A DNA stretch of 64,000 nucleotides from CAMLFJ01 sp040902305 (lineage in GTDB: Bacteria > Methylomirabilota > Methylomirabilia > Rokubacteriales > CSP1-6). Shown here piece after piece: positions 30,903-39,078 of the stretch (position 1 is the first letter of the stretch; the number at the start of each line of letters is the position of its first letter). The notes under the pieces were generated by a model. It saw nothing but the letters and a program-made list of their open reading frames with translations, ran no database searches and was not told the DNA's origin. Location: positions 18,880 to 82,879 of the forward strand of contig JBBDXN010000130.1 in the NCBI GenBank assembly GCA_040902305.1. The letters run 5' to 3'. Made by a program: the position numbers and the translations under genes.

Positions 30903-31562
30903 ATGAGGATCGCGCCCAGCATCCTGTCGGCCGATTTCACCGCGCTGGGCGAGGCCATCGCGCGGGTGGAGGCGGCCGGTGCCGACCAGCTCCACGTGGA
31001 CGTCATGGACGGCCACTTCGTGCCCAACCTCACCATCGGGCCGCCCGTGATCGAGTCGGTTCGGAAGCGGACGCGGCTTCCCCTCGACGTACACCTCATG
31101 ATCGAAGAGCCCGAGCGCTGGGTGGAGACCTACGTGAAGGCGGGCGCCGACTACCTGACCCTGCACGTCGAGGCGTGCGCGCATCTGGACCGCGCCCTCA
31201 CCCTGATCCGGGAAGCCGGAGCCAAGGCGGGGGTCGCGCTCAATCCGTCCACTCCGCCGGAGGTGCTCGAGTACGTGCTGGACGACCTTGACCTGGTGCT
31301 GGTCATGTCGGTCAATCCCGGCTTCAGCGGCCAGTCGTTCATTCCGACGGCCTACGAGAAGATCCGCCGGCTGCGGGCCATGCTGGGCGGGCGGCCGGTC
31401 CTGATCTCGGTGGACGGCGGGGTCCAGGCCGACAATGCCGGGCTCCTGGCGCAGGCCGGGGCCACCGTCCTGGTGGCGGGCTCGGCCGTGTTCGGCGCCC
31501 CCGATCCGGGGGCCGCGGTAGCCGAGCTGAGGAGTGCGTCGGAAGTAGTGAGAAGGGCTTGA
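30903..31562 (+). CDS. rpe: Ribulose-phosphate 3-epimerase
   Basis: 219 residues. Interconverts ribulose 5-phosphate and xylulose 5-phosphate in the pentose phosphate pathway. Metal and catalytic motifs: IAPSILSADF, LHVDVMDGHFVPNLTIGP, DVHLMIEEPE, VMSVNPGFSGQSFI and VDGGVQADNA. All expected residues are present. It follows rsmB by 56 bases. The ffh promoter overlaps its last codons. Confidence 0.96.
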   Translation: MRIAPSILSADFTALGEAIARVEAAGADQLHVDVMDGHFVPNLTIGPPVIESVRKRTRLPLDVHLMIEEPERWVETYVKAGADYLTLHVEACAHLDRALTLIREAGAKAGVALNPSTPPEVLEYVLDDLDLVLVMSVNPGFSGQSFIPTAYEKIRRLRAMLGGRPVLISVDGGVQADNAGLLAQAGATVLVAGSAVFGAPDPGAAVAELRSASEVVRRA

Positions 31563-31587
31563 CTTTCCCCAGCCTCGCCAGTATCCT
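31559..31587 (+). promoter_or_regulatory. Sigma-70 promoter of ffh and ribosomal-protein run
   Basis: TTGACT (31559-31564), 17-base spacer, TATCCT (31582-31587), placed 37 bases before the ffh ATG. It probably drives ffh-rpsP-rimM-trmD-rplS-rnhB-yraN. Confidence 0.7.
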
Positions 31588-31624
31588 TTAGCGTTTCCAC
31601 AAACCTGTCCCTGGCGGTAACACG

Positions 31625-32971
31625 ATGCTCGATAGCCTGACCAGTCGTCTGACCGGCATCCTCGATCGGCTCCGCGGGTTCGGCCGGTTGACGGAGGAGA
31701 ACATCCAGGAGGCCTTGCGCGAGGTGCGCGTGGCCCTGCTGGAGGCCGACGTCAATTTCAAGGTCGTGAAGGCCTTCATCGAGCGCGTGCGCGTGAAGGC
31801 GGTCGGTCAAGACGTGCTCCAGTCGCTGACGCCCGGGCAGCAGGTGGTCAAGGTGGTGCGGGACGAGCTCGTGGAGCTGCTCGGCGGCTCTGCCCACCGC
31901 CTGGCGATGGCTTCCCAGCCCCCCACGGTGGTGATGCTCGTGGGCCTGCAGGGCTCGGGAAAGACGACCAGCGCCGCGAAGCTGGCCCGTCACTTCCAGA
32001 AGCAGGGCCAGCACCCGCTGCTGGCCGCCGCGGACGTGTACCGACCCGCGGCCATCGAGCAGCTCAAGACGCTCGGCGCTCAACTCGGCGTCCCGGTGCT
32101 GGGAGAGGCCGATCAGCGGCCGGTCGACATCTGCGCCGCGGCCCGGGACGAGGCGGCGCGCCGGGGCCTGTCGCCGCTGATCCTCGACACCGCGGGCCGG
32201 CTGCACATCGACGAGGAGATGCTGGAGGAGCTGCGGGTCATCAAGAAGGCGGTGGGTCCACACCACGTGCTGCTGGTGGTCGACGCCATGACCGGCCAGG
32301 ACGCGGTGACGGTGGCCGAGAAGTTCAACGCGGCCATCGGCATCGACGCGGTGATCCTCACCAAGATGGACGGCGACGCCCGCGGGGGCGCGGCGCTCTC
32401 GGTGCGGGAGGTGACGGGCCGACCCATCGCCTTCGTGGGCGTCGGCGAGAAGACGGAGGCGCTCGAGCCGTTCCATCCCGACCGGCTGGCCCAGCGGATC
32501 CTCGGCATGGGCGACGTCCTGTCGCTGGTGGAGAAGGCCCAGGCCACCGTGGACGCCGCGCAGGCGGAGGCGCTGGCCCAGAAGATCCGCGACGACGCGT
32601 TCACCCTGGAGGACTTCGCGACCCAGCTCAAGCAGCTTCGCTCCATGGGCCCGCTCGGGCAGCTCATGGACATGGTGCCGTTCTTCAAGGGGGCCAAGGG
32701 GCTGCCCAAGGAGATGACGGGCGAGGAGCAGGAGCTGGACCGGTACACCGCGATCATCGGCTCGATGACGCCGCAGGAGCGGCGGGAGCCCGTCGTCATC
32801 AACGGCAGCCGCCGCGCCCGCATCGCGCGGGGTAGCGGCACGAGCGTGTCGGACGTGAACCGGCTGTTGAAGCAGTACGCCCAGCTCAGGAAGATGATGA
32901 AGGGGCTCAAGAGCATGGAGGGGCGCATGGGCAAGCTCAAGGGCGCCCTGCCCCCCTTCCTGCCGCGCTGA
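31625..32971 (+). CDS. ffh: Signal recognition particle GTPase Ffh
   Basis: 448 residues. Binds 4.5S RNA and signal sequences to target membrane proteins. The N domain (ALLEADVNFKVVKAFI) is followed by the GTPase domain: G1 VGLQGSGKTTSAAKLA, DVYRPAAIEQL, G3 ILDTAGRLH, G4 TKMDGDARGG. The C-terminal M domain has a methionine-rich tail (KMMKGLKSMEGRMG). The first methionine fits the family. It is upstream of rpsP, a widely conserved neighbourhood. Confidence 0.97.
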   Translation: MLDSLTSRLTGILDRLRGFGRLTEENIQEALREVRVALLEADVNFKVVKAFIERVRVKAVGQDVLQSLTPGQQVVKVVRDELVELLGGSAHRLAMASQPPTVVMLVGLQGSGKTTSAAKLARHFQKQGQHPLLAAADVYRPAAIEQLKTLGAQLGVPVLGEADQRPVDICAAARDEAARRGLSPLILDTAGRLHIDEEMLEELRVIKKAVGPHHVLLVVDAMTGQDAVTVAEKFNAAIGIDAVILTKMDGDARGGAALSVREVTGRPIAFVGVGEKTEALEPFHPDRLAQRILGMGDVLSLVEKAQATVDAAQAEALAQKIRDDAFTLEDFATQLKQLRSMGPLGQLMDMVPFFKGAKGLPKEMTGEEQELDRYTAIIGSMTPQERREPVVINGSRRARIARGSGTSVSDVNRLLKQYAQLRKMMKGLKSMEGRMGKLKGALPPFLPR

Positions 32972-33017
32972 GCCCCGGACCACCGCAGTCCACGACCCCG
33001 AACAAGAGAGGTGACCA

Positions 33018-33281
33018 GTGGCAGTGCACATCAGGCTGAGACGGACGGGAACGACGCGGAAGCCGGCGTACCGCGTGGTGGTGGCGGACTCGCGCGCGGC
33101 CCGCGATGGGAAGTTCATCGAGGTGATCGGGCACTACAACCCGCTCACGAATCCACCGACGATCAAGATCGAGGCGGACCGAGCGCAGGCGTGGATCGAC
33201 AAGGGCGCCCAGCCTTCCAATACGGTGAAGAACCTGCTGGCGCGGCAGCGGGTAGCCGCCGCGGGGGCCGCGAAGGCCTGA
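33018..33281 (+). CDS. rpsP: 30S ribosomal protein S16
   Basis: 87 residues; a GTG start follows GAGAGGTG. The sequence VHIRLRRTGTTRKPAYRVVV, then DGKFIEVIGHYNP and ADRAQAWIDKGAQPSNTVKNLL are diagnostic of S16. In many bacteria a KH-domain gene (khpA) separates rpsP from rimM; here rimM follows after only seven bases. Confidence 0.97.
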   Translation: MAVHIRLRRTGTTRKPAYRVVVADSRAARDGKFIEVIGHYNPLTNPPTIKIEADRAQAWIDKGAQPSNTVKNLLARQRVAAAGAAKA

Positions 33282-33288
33282 GGCGGCG

Positions 33289-33810
33289 GTGACGGACGCC
33301 CCCCTCGTGGCGATCGGCGAGGTGCTGCGGCCCTACGGGCTCCGCGGCGAGGTCAAGGTGCGCCCGCTCACCGATCGGCCGCACGAGCGCTTCCGGAAGC
33401 TCGAGGCCTGCATCCTGTGGGATCCCGATCGGGACGGCCGCGAGCCGTGCCGCATCGCCTCGAGCCGCTTCGACGGAGAAACCGGCTTCGTCCGGATCGA
33501 TGGCGTCGACTCTCCGGAGGCCGCGCGGCGCTTCGCCGGGCGATTGCTGGCCGTGAGCCGTGACGAGGCGTTGCCGCCGGCCGAGGGCAGCTTCTACCCG
33601 TGGCAGCTCGAGGGCGCGGTGGTCGAGACGCGCGATGGTCGGCCGGTGGGCCGGTTCGTGGGAGTGGAGGCCGGCGCGCAGGAGCTGTGGCTGGTGGACG
33701 ACGGTACCCAGCGGAGGCTCATCCCCGCGGTGCCCGAGATCGTCGTGGAGGTCAGCGTGGCGGATCGCCGGATCGTGATCGATCCGCCGGAAGGGCTGCT
33801 CGACCTGTGA
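33289..33810 (+). CDS. rimM: 16S rRNA processing protein RimM
   Basis: 173 residues. It assists 30S subunit maturation and binds S19. The N-terminal RimM domain has IGEVLRPYGLRGEVKVRPLTD and the PRC-barrel C-terminal part has FYPWQLEGAVVET and RRLIPAVPEIVVEV. The ending DPPEGLLDL is typical. The GTG start follows rpsP by seven bases, and its stop overlaps the trmD GTG. Confidence 0.95.
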   Translation: MTDAPLVAIGEVLRPYGLRGEVKVRPLTDRPHERFRKLEACILWDPDRDGREPCRIASSRFDGETGFVRIDGVDSPEAARRFAGRLLAVSRDEALPPAEGSFYPWQLEGAVVETRDGRPVGRFVGVEAGAQELWLVDDGTQRRLIPAVPEIVVEVSVADRRIVIDPPEGLLDL

Positions 33811-34556
33811 GGATCGACATCGTCACCCTGTTCCCGGCGATGCTGGAGGCGCCGCTCGCCGAGTCCATCCTGGGCCGGGCGCGCCTCCGCGGCCTCGTGG
33901 ACATCCGCGTCCACGATCTGCGGGAGCACGCGGCGGGGCGGCACCGGGTCACCGACGAGCCGCCCTTCGGCGGAGGCGGCGGCATGATCCTCAAGCCCGA
34001 GCCGCTCGCCGCGGCAATTGGGGCCCTGCGGGCGGAGGCGCCGGCGCGCGTGATCCTGCTGGGCCCGGCCGGCCGGCGCTTCAGCCAGGCGGTGGCGCGG
34101 GAGCTGGCGCGCCAGGCTCATCTCGTGCTCGTGTGCGGCCGCTACGAGGGGGTGGACGAGCGGGTGAGCGAGCAGCTCGTGGACGAGGAGCTGTCCATCG
34201 GCGACTACGTGCTGACCGGCGGCGAGCCGGCCGCGCTAGTGGTGGCCGACGCGGTGACCCGCCTGCTCCCGGGGGTCCTGGGCGACGAGGACGCGCCCGG
34301 GCGCGACTCCTTCGCCCGCGGGCTCCTCGAGCACCCCCAGTACACGCGGCCCGAGGTCTTCCGCGGCGCGGCGGTGCCCGAGGTGCTGCGCTCAGGCGAC
34401 CACGGCCGGATCGCCTGCTGGCGCTCCCTGATGTCGCTCTGGCGGACGTGGCAGCGCCGGCCGGATCTCCTGGAGACGGCCGACCTCACCCCGGAAGAGC
34501 AGAAGTGGACCGATGCGTTCCGGCAGGGCCGGACCCCGTCGGATCTCCTGGACTAA
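33807..34556 (+). CDS. trmD: tRNA (guanine-37-N1)-methyltransferase
   Basis: 249 residues of the SPOUT superfamily; methylates G37 next to the anticodon. Seen: IDIVTLFPAMLEAPLAESI at the start, DEPPFGGGGGMILKPEP, LVCGRYEGVDERV and the knot segment LSIGDYVLTGGEPAALV. LLEHPQYTRPEVFRG also matches. The GTG start overlaps the rimM stop (GTGA); upstream in-frame sequence belongs to rimM. Confidence 0.97.
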   Translation: MRIDIVTLFPAMLEAPLAESILGRARLRGLVDIRVHDLREHAAGRHRVTDEPPFGGGGGMILKPEPLAAAIGALRAEAPARVILLGPAGRRFSQAVARELARQAHLVLVCGRYEGVDERVSEQLVDEELSIGDYVLTGGEPAALVVADAVTRLLPGVLGDEDAPGRDSFARGLLEHPQYTRPEVFRGAAVPEVLRSGDHGRIACWRSLMSLWRTWQRRPDLLETADLTPEEQKWTDAFRQGRTPSDLLD

Positions 34557-34580
34557 CCATCGAGCAAGGAGCGTCACATC

Positions 34581-34958
34581 ATGGAAGCGATCCGAATCGT
34601 CGAAGCGGGCGATCTCAAGAAGGACCGGGGCGGCTTCAAGCCCGGAGACACCGTCAAGGTGATGGTAAAGGTGGTGGAGGGCGAGAAGGAGCGGCTGCAG
34701 GCTTTCGAGGGCGTGGTCATCCGCCGGCGCGGGGGCGGTACCGGGGCCTCGTTCACGGTGCGACGCATCTCCTACGGGGTGGGGGTCGAGCGCACGTTCC
34801 CGCTGCATTCGCCGCGCATCGACAAGATCCAGGTCACGAAGCGGGCGACGGTGCGCCGAGCCAAGCTCTATTACCTCCGCGAGCTGGTCGGCAAGGCGGC
34901 GCGGCTGAAGGAGAAGCGGGTGGCCCAGGTGCCCACCTCCGACGAGCAGTCGAGCTAG
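34581..34958 (+). CDS. rplS: 50S ribosomal protein L19
   Basis: 125 residues. FKPGDTVKVMVKVVEGEKERLQ, then FEGVVIRRRGGG, FTVRRISYGVGVERTFPLHS, RRAKLYYLRELVGKAARLKEK are all L19 signatures. The protein lies at the 30S-50S interface. It follows trmD in the classical rpsP-rimM-trmD-rplS order. Confidence 0.97.
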   Translation: MEAIRIVEAGDLKKDRGGFKPGDTVKVMVKVVEGEKERLQAFEGVVIRRRGGGTGASFTVRRISYGVGVERTFPLHSPRIDKIQVTKRATVRRAKLYYLRELVGKAARLKEKRVAQVPTSDEQSS

Positions 34959-34966
34959 ACGAGGCC

Positions 34967-35620
34967 TTGACGGCGGGCGCGCCCTACCGCTTCGAAAGCG
35001 CCGCCTGGCGGCGGGGCATCACCCGTCTCGCGGGGGTGGACGAGGCCGGGCGGGGCCCGCTGGCGGGGCCGGTGGTCGCGGCGGCGGTGGTGCTCGAGCC
35101 GGGCGCGCGGATCGCGGGAGTGGACGACTCGAAGCGGGTCCCGCCGGAGGAGCGGCGGCGACTCTTCGACGTCATCCGGGCGCGGGCCGTGGGGATCGGG
35201 GTCGCGGTCGTGGACCATGTCACGATCGACCGGATCAACATCTTGCAGGCGACGCGGCTCGCGATGGGGCAGGCGCTGACCGCGCTCGCGGTGGAGCCGG
35301 AGCTGGTGCTGACGGATTTCGTGGTGGTGCCCGGGCTGCGCTGCCCGCAGCGGAACCTGGTGGAAGGCGATCGGCGGTCGGCCTCGGTGGCCGCCGCCTC
35401 CATCATCGCCAAGGTGACGCGGGATCGCATCATGGAAGCGGCGGACCTCGAGTTCCCCGCGTACGGTTTCGGGCGCCACAAGGGCTACGCGACCCTGGAG
35501 CATCGCGAGGCGCTCGATCGTCACGGGCCGTGCGCGCTGCACCGGCGCACGTTCGCGGGGATCTGGAATCAGATCGCGCTGTTTTCCCGGAACGAGATGG
35601 AATGGATCGAGGCTGACTAA
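34967..35620 (+). CDS. rnhB: Ribonuclease HII
   Basis: 217 residues. Cuts RNA in RNA-DNA hybrids and single ribonucleotides in DNA. Catalytic acidic motifs: AGVDEAGRGPLAGPVVAAAV (Asp-Glu), GVDDSKRVPPEERRRLF, and SASVAAASIIAKVTRDRIM. FGRHKGYATLEHREAL ends the fold. No ATG or GTG lies near the family start; TTG at 34967, eight bases after rplS, gives a sensible N-terminus and is preferred over the long upstream extension running through trmD. Confidence 0.93.
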   Translation: MTAGAPYRFESAAWRRGITRLAGVDEAGRGPLAGPVVAAAVVLEPGARIAGVDDSKRVPPEERRRLFDVIRARAVGIGVAVVDHVTIDRINILQATRLAMGQALTALAVEPELVLTDFVVVPGLRCPQRNLVEGDRRSASVAAASIIAKVTRDRIMEAADLEFPAYGFGRHKGYATLEHREALDRHGPCALHRRTFAGIWNQIALFSRNEMEWIEAD

Positions 35621-35626
35621 GGAGTC

Positions 35627-36013
35627 GTGCACGTGCCGACCGACACGCGAAAGGTCACCGGAGTCAGGGGGGAGGAAGAGGCGGCCCGGTTTCTTGCCCG
35701 GAGCGGGTTCGCCATTCTCGACCGCAACGTCCGTACCCGCGCCGGGGAGATCGACCTCGTGGCGAAGGAGGGGAAGACCCTCGTCTTCGTCGAGGTCAAG
35801 ACGCGCCGGGCCGCCGAGGGCGATCCGCCCCAGGCCGCGGTCAACACCCGCAAGCAGAACCGGCTCGGCAAGCTGGCCCACGGCTATCTCAAGCTCAAGC
35901 GGCTCCGCCAGGTGTCCTGCCGCTTCGACGTGGTCTCGGTCATCTTCAACGACGAGGGCGCGGTGAAGGCCATTAGGCACATCCCGAATGCCTTCTCGGT
36001 TTCTGCCTGGTAG
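35627..36013 (+). CDS. UPF0102/YraN family nuclease-like protein
   Basis: 128 residues. The restriction-endonuclease-like core is visible: GEEEAARFLARSGFAILDRN, RAGEIDLVAKEGKTLVFVEVKTR (the D and ExK catalytic pattern) and KQNRLGKLAHGYL. The biological function of YraN is not established, though DNA recombination or repair is suspected. It follows rnhB by six bases behind AAGGAG, a very common pairing. A second GTG two codons on is an alternative start. Confidence 0.92.
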   Translation: MHVPTDTRKVTGVRGEEEAARFLARSGFAILDRNVRTRAGEIDLVAKEGKTLVFVEVKTRRAAEGDPPQAAVNTRKQNRLGKLAHGYLKLKRLRQVSCRFDVVSVIFNDEGAVKAIRHIPNAFSVSAW

Positions 36014-36671
36014 GCACTTGGCGGACCGCGACGAGATCTTCAGCAAGACCCTCCCGCTCGACCCCGGGCGCACCGCGCTCCTCGTGGTGGACATGCAGCG
36101 CGCCTTCGTGGAGCCGGGTCAGGCCATGGAGGTTCCGCCGGCGCGGGACGTGGTCCCCCGGATCCAGGAGCTGGTGGGCATCTTCCGCGAGAAGCATCTC
36201 CCGGTAGTCTTCACCGAGTTCACCTACGCGCCGGCGGCGCCCCTGCTGGTGGGGGAGCTGCATCCCGAGCACCGGCCGGCGCCACCCGGCGCGTCGACCG
36301 GCTTCGGCCTGCCGTCGTCCTCCTGCCTCGAGGGAGCCGACGACACGCGAGTCATCCCCGAGCTGGCGCCCCGCCCCGACGAGCTGGTCGTGCACAAGCA
36401 CTACTACGACGGCTTCAACGGCACCGTCCTCGACGGCGCGCTGCGGGCGCGCGGCGTGACCACGCTCGTGGTCACCGGCACCATGACCGATATCTGCGTC
36501 CTCGCCACCGTGATCGGCGGCTTCAATCGCGAATACCGGCTGCTCGTGGTCGAGGACGGCGTGGCCACGCTCTGGCCCGAGATCCAGCGCGCCACGCTCG
36601 ACATCATCCGCCGAGCCTACGCCCGCGTGCTCTCCGCCAAGGAGCTGGCCGACGAGCTGGCGGGCTGGTGA
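35988..36671 (+). CDS. Cysteine hydrolase, isochorismatase family
   Basis: 227 residues. The catalytic triad is visible: Asp in ALLVVDMQRAFVEPG, Lys in VVHKHYYDGFNGT and Cys in TGTMTDICVLATV. The family includes nicotinamidases, N-carbamoylsarcosine amidases, ureidoacrylate amidases and biuret hydrolases; the substrate here is unresolved. The ATG overlaps yraN by 26 bases; a TTG at 36018 would avoid that. It is followed directly by an aldolase-like gene, starting an apparent catabolic and uptake cluster. Confidence 0.85.
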   Translation: MPSRFLPGRHLADRDEIFSKTLPLDPGRTALLVVDMQRAFVEPGQAMEVPPARDVVPRIQELVGIFREKHLPVVFTEFTYAPAAPLLVGELHPEHRPAPPGASTGFGLPSSSCLEGADDTRVIPELAPRPDELVVHKHYYDGFNGTVLDGALRARGVTTLVVTGTMTDICVLATVIGGFNREYRLLVVEDGVATLWPEIQRATLDIIRRAYARVLSAKELADELAGW

Positions 36672-36697
36672 AGGCGCGATATGGTAAGGTCGACCTC

Positions 36698-37627
36698 ATG
36701 ACGAACGGGCTTCGCTTCCACGGGTGCATGCCGGCGAATCTCCTCCCCTTCACCGCCGATCTCGCCATCGACGAGCCAGCGTATCGGAAGCATCTCCGGT
36801 GGCTCGCGGACGCGCCGGGCGTCACCGGCATCGTGGCCAACGGCCACGCCGCCGAGGTCGCCTCGCTGACCCGCGACGAGCGCAAGCGGAGCCTCGCGAT
36901 TGCGCTCGACGAGGTGGCGGGCAAGGTGCCGATCGTCACCGGGGTCTACTGCGACGGGACGCTTGAAGCGGTGGAGCTGGCCCGTGATGCCCGCGCGGCG
37001 GGGGCGGCCGGCCTGCTCGTCTTCCCGCCGACGCTGTTCATGTGGGGCGCGCAGCAGAAGCCCGATATGGTGCTGCGCCATTTCCAGACCCTCGCGGACG
37101 CGGTGGACCTGCCGCTCATCGTCTTCGAGTACCCGCCCGCCTCCGGCATCGGCTATCACCCCGAGACGCTCGCCGAGCTCTGCAAGATTCCGACGGTGGC
37201 CGGCGTGAAGGACTGGTCGAACGACATCGTGTCGTACGAGAAGAACCTGCGCGCGCTGCGGGGGGCGGGCCGGCCGGTGGCCATGCTCTCGTCGTTCACG
37301 ATGTCGCTGATGGCGAGCTTCATGCTGGGGGCGGACGGCTGCATCTCCGGGATGGGCAGCGTGACCGCCGACCTGCAGGCGTCCCTGTTCGCCGCGGTGC
37401 AGGCCGGGCGGCTCGACGAGGCGCGCACCATCAACGACCGGCTGGCGCCGCTCGTGAGCGTCTTCTACGCGCCGCCCTTCGTGGACATGCACAACCGCAT
37501 GAAGGAAGCCCTCGTGATCCTCGGTCGCATCCCGGCCGCCCACGTGCGGCCGCCGCTCACCTCCGTCTCCGACGACGAGCGGCACCGGATCCGCCTGGCG
37601 CTCCGGGCCGCCGGGCTTTCCTCCTAG
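36698..37627 (+). CDS. Dihydrodipicolinate synthase/N-acetylneuraminate lyase family aldolase
   Basis: 309 residues, TIM-barrel Schiff-base aldolase. The lysine is in VAGVKDWSND and the tyrosine motif is IVFEYPPASG (normally YNxP). GVTGIVANGHAAEVASLTRDER matches the family's first strand and substrate loop (GTTGE changed to NGHAAE). These changes suggest an enzyme other than DapA, cleaving or condensing a keto acid. The ATG at 36698 has AAGGT seven bases upstream; a GTG at 36668 overlaps the preceding stop and is the alternative. Confidence 0.85.
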   Translation: MTNGLRFHGCMPANLLPFTADLAIDEPAYRKHLRWLADAPGVTGIVANGHAAEVASLTRDERKRSLAIALDEVAGKVPIVTGVYCDGTLEAVELARDARAAGAAGLLVFPPTLFMWGAQQKPDMVLRHFQTLADAVDLPLIVFEYPPASGIGYHPETLAELCKIPTVAGVKDWSNDIVSYEKNLRALRGAGRPVAMLSSFTMSLMASFMLGADGCISGMGSVTADLQASLFAAVQAGRLDEARTINDRLAPLVSVFYAPPFVDMHNRMKEALVILGRIPAAHVRPPLTSVSDDERHRIRLALRAAGLSS

Positions 37628-37637
37628 CCGTAGCCCC

Positions 37638-37658
37638 CGGCCGGGTGGCTCCCGGCCG
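37638..37658 (+). terminator. GC-rich hairpin after the aldolase gene
   Basis: CGGCCGGG, loop TGGCT, CCCGGCCG, ten bases after the stop. There is no T-tract, so termination is uncertain. A new promoter lies just downstream, which supports a transcript boundary here. Confidence 0.45.
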
Positions 37659-37671
37659 AGTAAGCGCACCC

Positions 37672-37701
37672 TTGCGGGACGGGGCCCTTTTACGGTATAA
37701 G
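37672..37701 (+). promoter_or_regulatory. Putative promoter of aminotransferase-liv operon
   Basis: TTGCGG (37672-37677), 18-base spacer, TATAAG (37696-37701), ending 32 bases before the aminotransferase ATG. Confidence 0.55.
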
Positions 37702-37733
37702 ACCGTCCAATCTCCGCATCCGAACGAGGTGGA

Positions 37734-39044
37734 ATGGCAGGTCCGGCTGGCCGCAGTCCCGAAGAAGAAGCCCTGCTCCAGACCGCGATGCGGGTGCTCC
37801 CCGGAGGCGTCCTGGGAGGGTACTACGCCCCGCAGGAGTTGGCCTTCGTCGTGCGCGAAGCCCGCGGGCCGCGGCTCTACGATTTCTCCGGCCGCGAGTA
37901 CATCGACTACATCCTGGGCAGCGGCCCGCTCGTGCTCGGCCACGCCCATCCCGCGGTGGTGGCCGCGGTCGAGGCCCAGCTCCGCAAGGGGACGACGTAT
38001 TTCCAGCTCAGCGAGCCCACCCTGGCCCTGGCCGAGGAGATCTGCCGGGCGGTGCCGTGCGCCGAGCAGATCCGCTTCTGCGGCAGCGGCAGCGAGGCCA
38101 CGTTCTTCGCCCTCCGGGTGGCCCGTGCCTTCCGCAAGCGCGACAAGGTTCTCAAGTTCGAGGGCGGCTTCCACGGCGTGCACGACTACTCCCTGATGAG
38201 CGTGGGGCCGCGGGAGCCCAAGGCCTTCCCCGCCCCGACGCCCGATTCGGCGGGCATTCCGCACGCCATCCAGGGCGAGGTCCTCGTCGCGCCCTTCAAC
38301 GACCTGGCCGAGGCCGAGGCCATGATCGAGGCGCATCACCACGACCTGGCCGCGGTGATCCTGGAGCCGCTCCAGCGGTTGATCGTGCCCCAGCCGGGCT
38401 TTCTCCAGGGGGTGCGGGAGGTCACCGCGCGGCACGGGGTGCCGCTGATCTTCGACGAGATCGTCACCGGCTTCCGCTTCGCCTACGGCGGGGCCCAGGA
38501 GTACTACGGGGTCGTGCCGGATCTCGCCGCCTTCGGCAAGATCGTGGGCGGCGGCTTCCCACTCGCCGCGGTGGTGGGGCGTCGCGACATCATGCGGCAC
38601 TTCTCCCAGGAGCTGAGCGGCGCAGGTGAGTTCGTCCAGCAGGCCGGGACGCTCAACGGAAACCCGATCGCCGCCGCCGCCGGGCTCGCCACCCTGGCCG
38701 AGCTACGCAAGCCCGGGACCTACGACCGCCTCTTTGCCACCGGCGGCCGGCTCAAGCAGGGACTCGAGGCGGCCGCGCGCCGGGCCGGGCTCCCCGCGCA
38801 GGTGGCGGGGGAGGCCCCCGTCTTCGAGATCTACTTCACCGACCGCTCGATCACCGACTACCGGGCCACCCTCTCGGCGGATCAGGCCCTCCACGCCGCC
38901 TTCACGCGGGAGCTACTCACGCGGGGCGTGGTCAAGGCGGCCCAGAAATTCTACGTGTCGCTCGTCCACACCGACGCGGAGGTGGCGCGCACGCTGGATG
39001 TCTTCGGCGAAGCGCTGGCGGCGGTGGCGGGAACTTCACCCTGA
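37734..39044 (+). CDS. Class III aminotransferase, glutamate-1-semialdehyde aminomutase-like
   Basis: 436 residues, PLP-dependent fold type I. Seen: LYDFSGREYIDYILGSGPLVLGHAHP, CGSGSEATFFALRVARA (phosphate-binding), FEGGFHGVHDY, LIFDEIVTGFRFAYGG (Asp contacting PLP nitrogen) and the PLP lysine in AAFGKIVGGGFPLAAVVG. It resembles HemL, but its place beside an ABC importer rather than haem genes argues for a catabolic transaminase acting on an imported amine or amino acid. Substrate inferred only. Confidence 0.87.
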   Translation: MAGPAGRSPEEEALLQTAMRVLPGGVLGGYYAPQELAFVVREARGPRLYDFSGREYIDYILGSGPLVLGHAHPAVVAAVEAQLRKGTTYFQLSEPTLALAEEICRAVPCAEQIRFCGSGSEATFFALRVARAFRKRDKVLKFEGGFHGVHDYSLMSVGPREPKAFPAPTPDSAGIPHAIQGEVLVAPFNDLAEAEAMIEAHHHDLAAVILEPLQRLIVPQPGFLQGVREVTARHGVPLIFDEIVTGFRFAYGGAQEYYGVVPDLAAFGKIVGGGFPLAAVVGRRDIMRHFSQELSGAGEFVQQAGTLNGNPIAAAAGLATLAELRKPGTYDRLFATGGRLKQGLEAAARRAGLPAQVAGEAPVFEIYFTDRSITDYRATLSADQALHAAFTRELLTRGVVKAAQKFYVSLVHTDAEVARTLDVFGEALAAVAGTSP

Positions 39045-39078
39045 GCTTTCCGATTACGCAGTCACAGGAGGCCTCACC

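Noticed and set aside
34133..34966. Upstream extension of the rnhB reading frame through trmD and rplS
   Set aside because: It overlaps two certain genes in another frame; RNase HII similarity begins near 34990.
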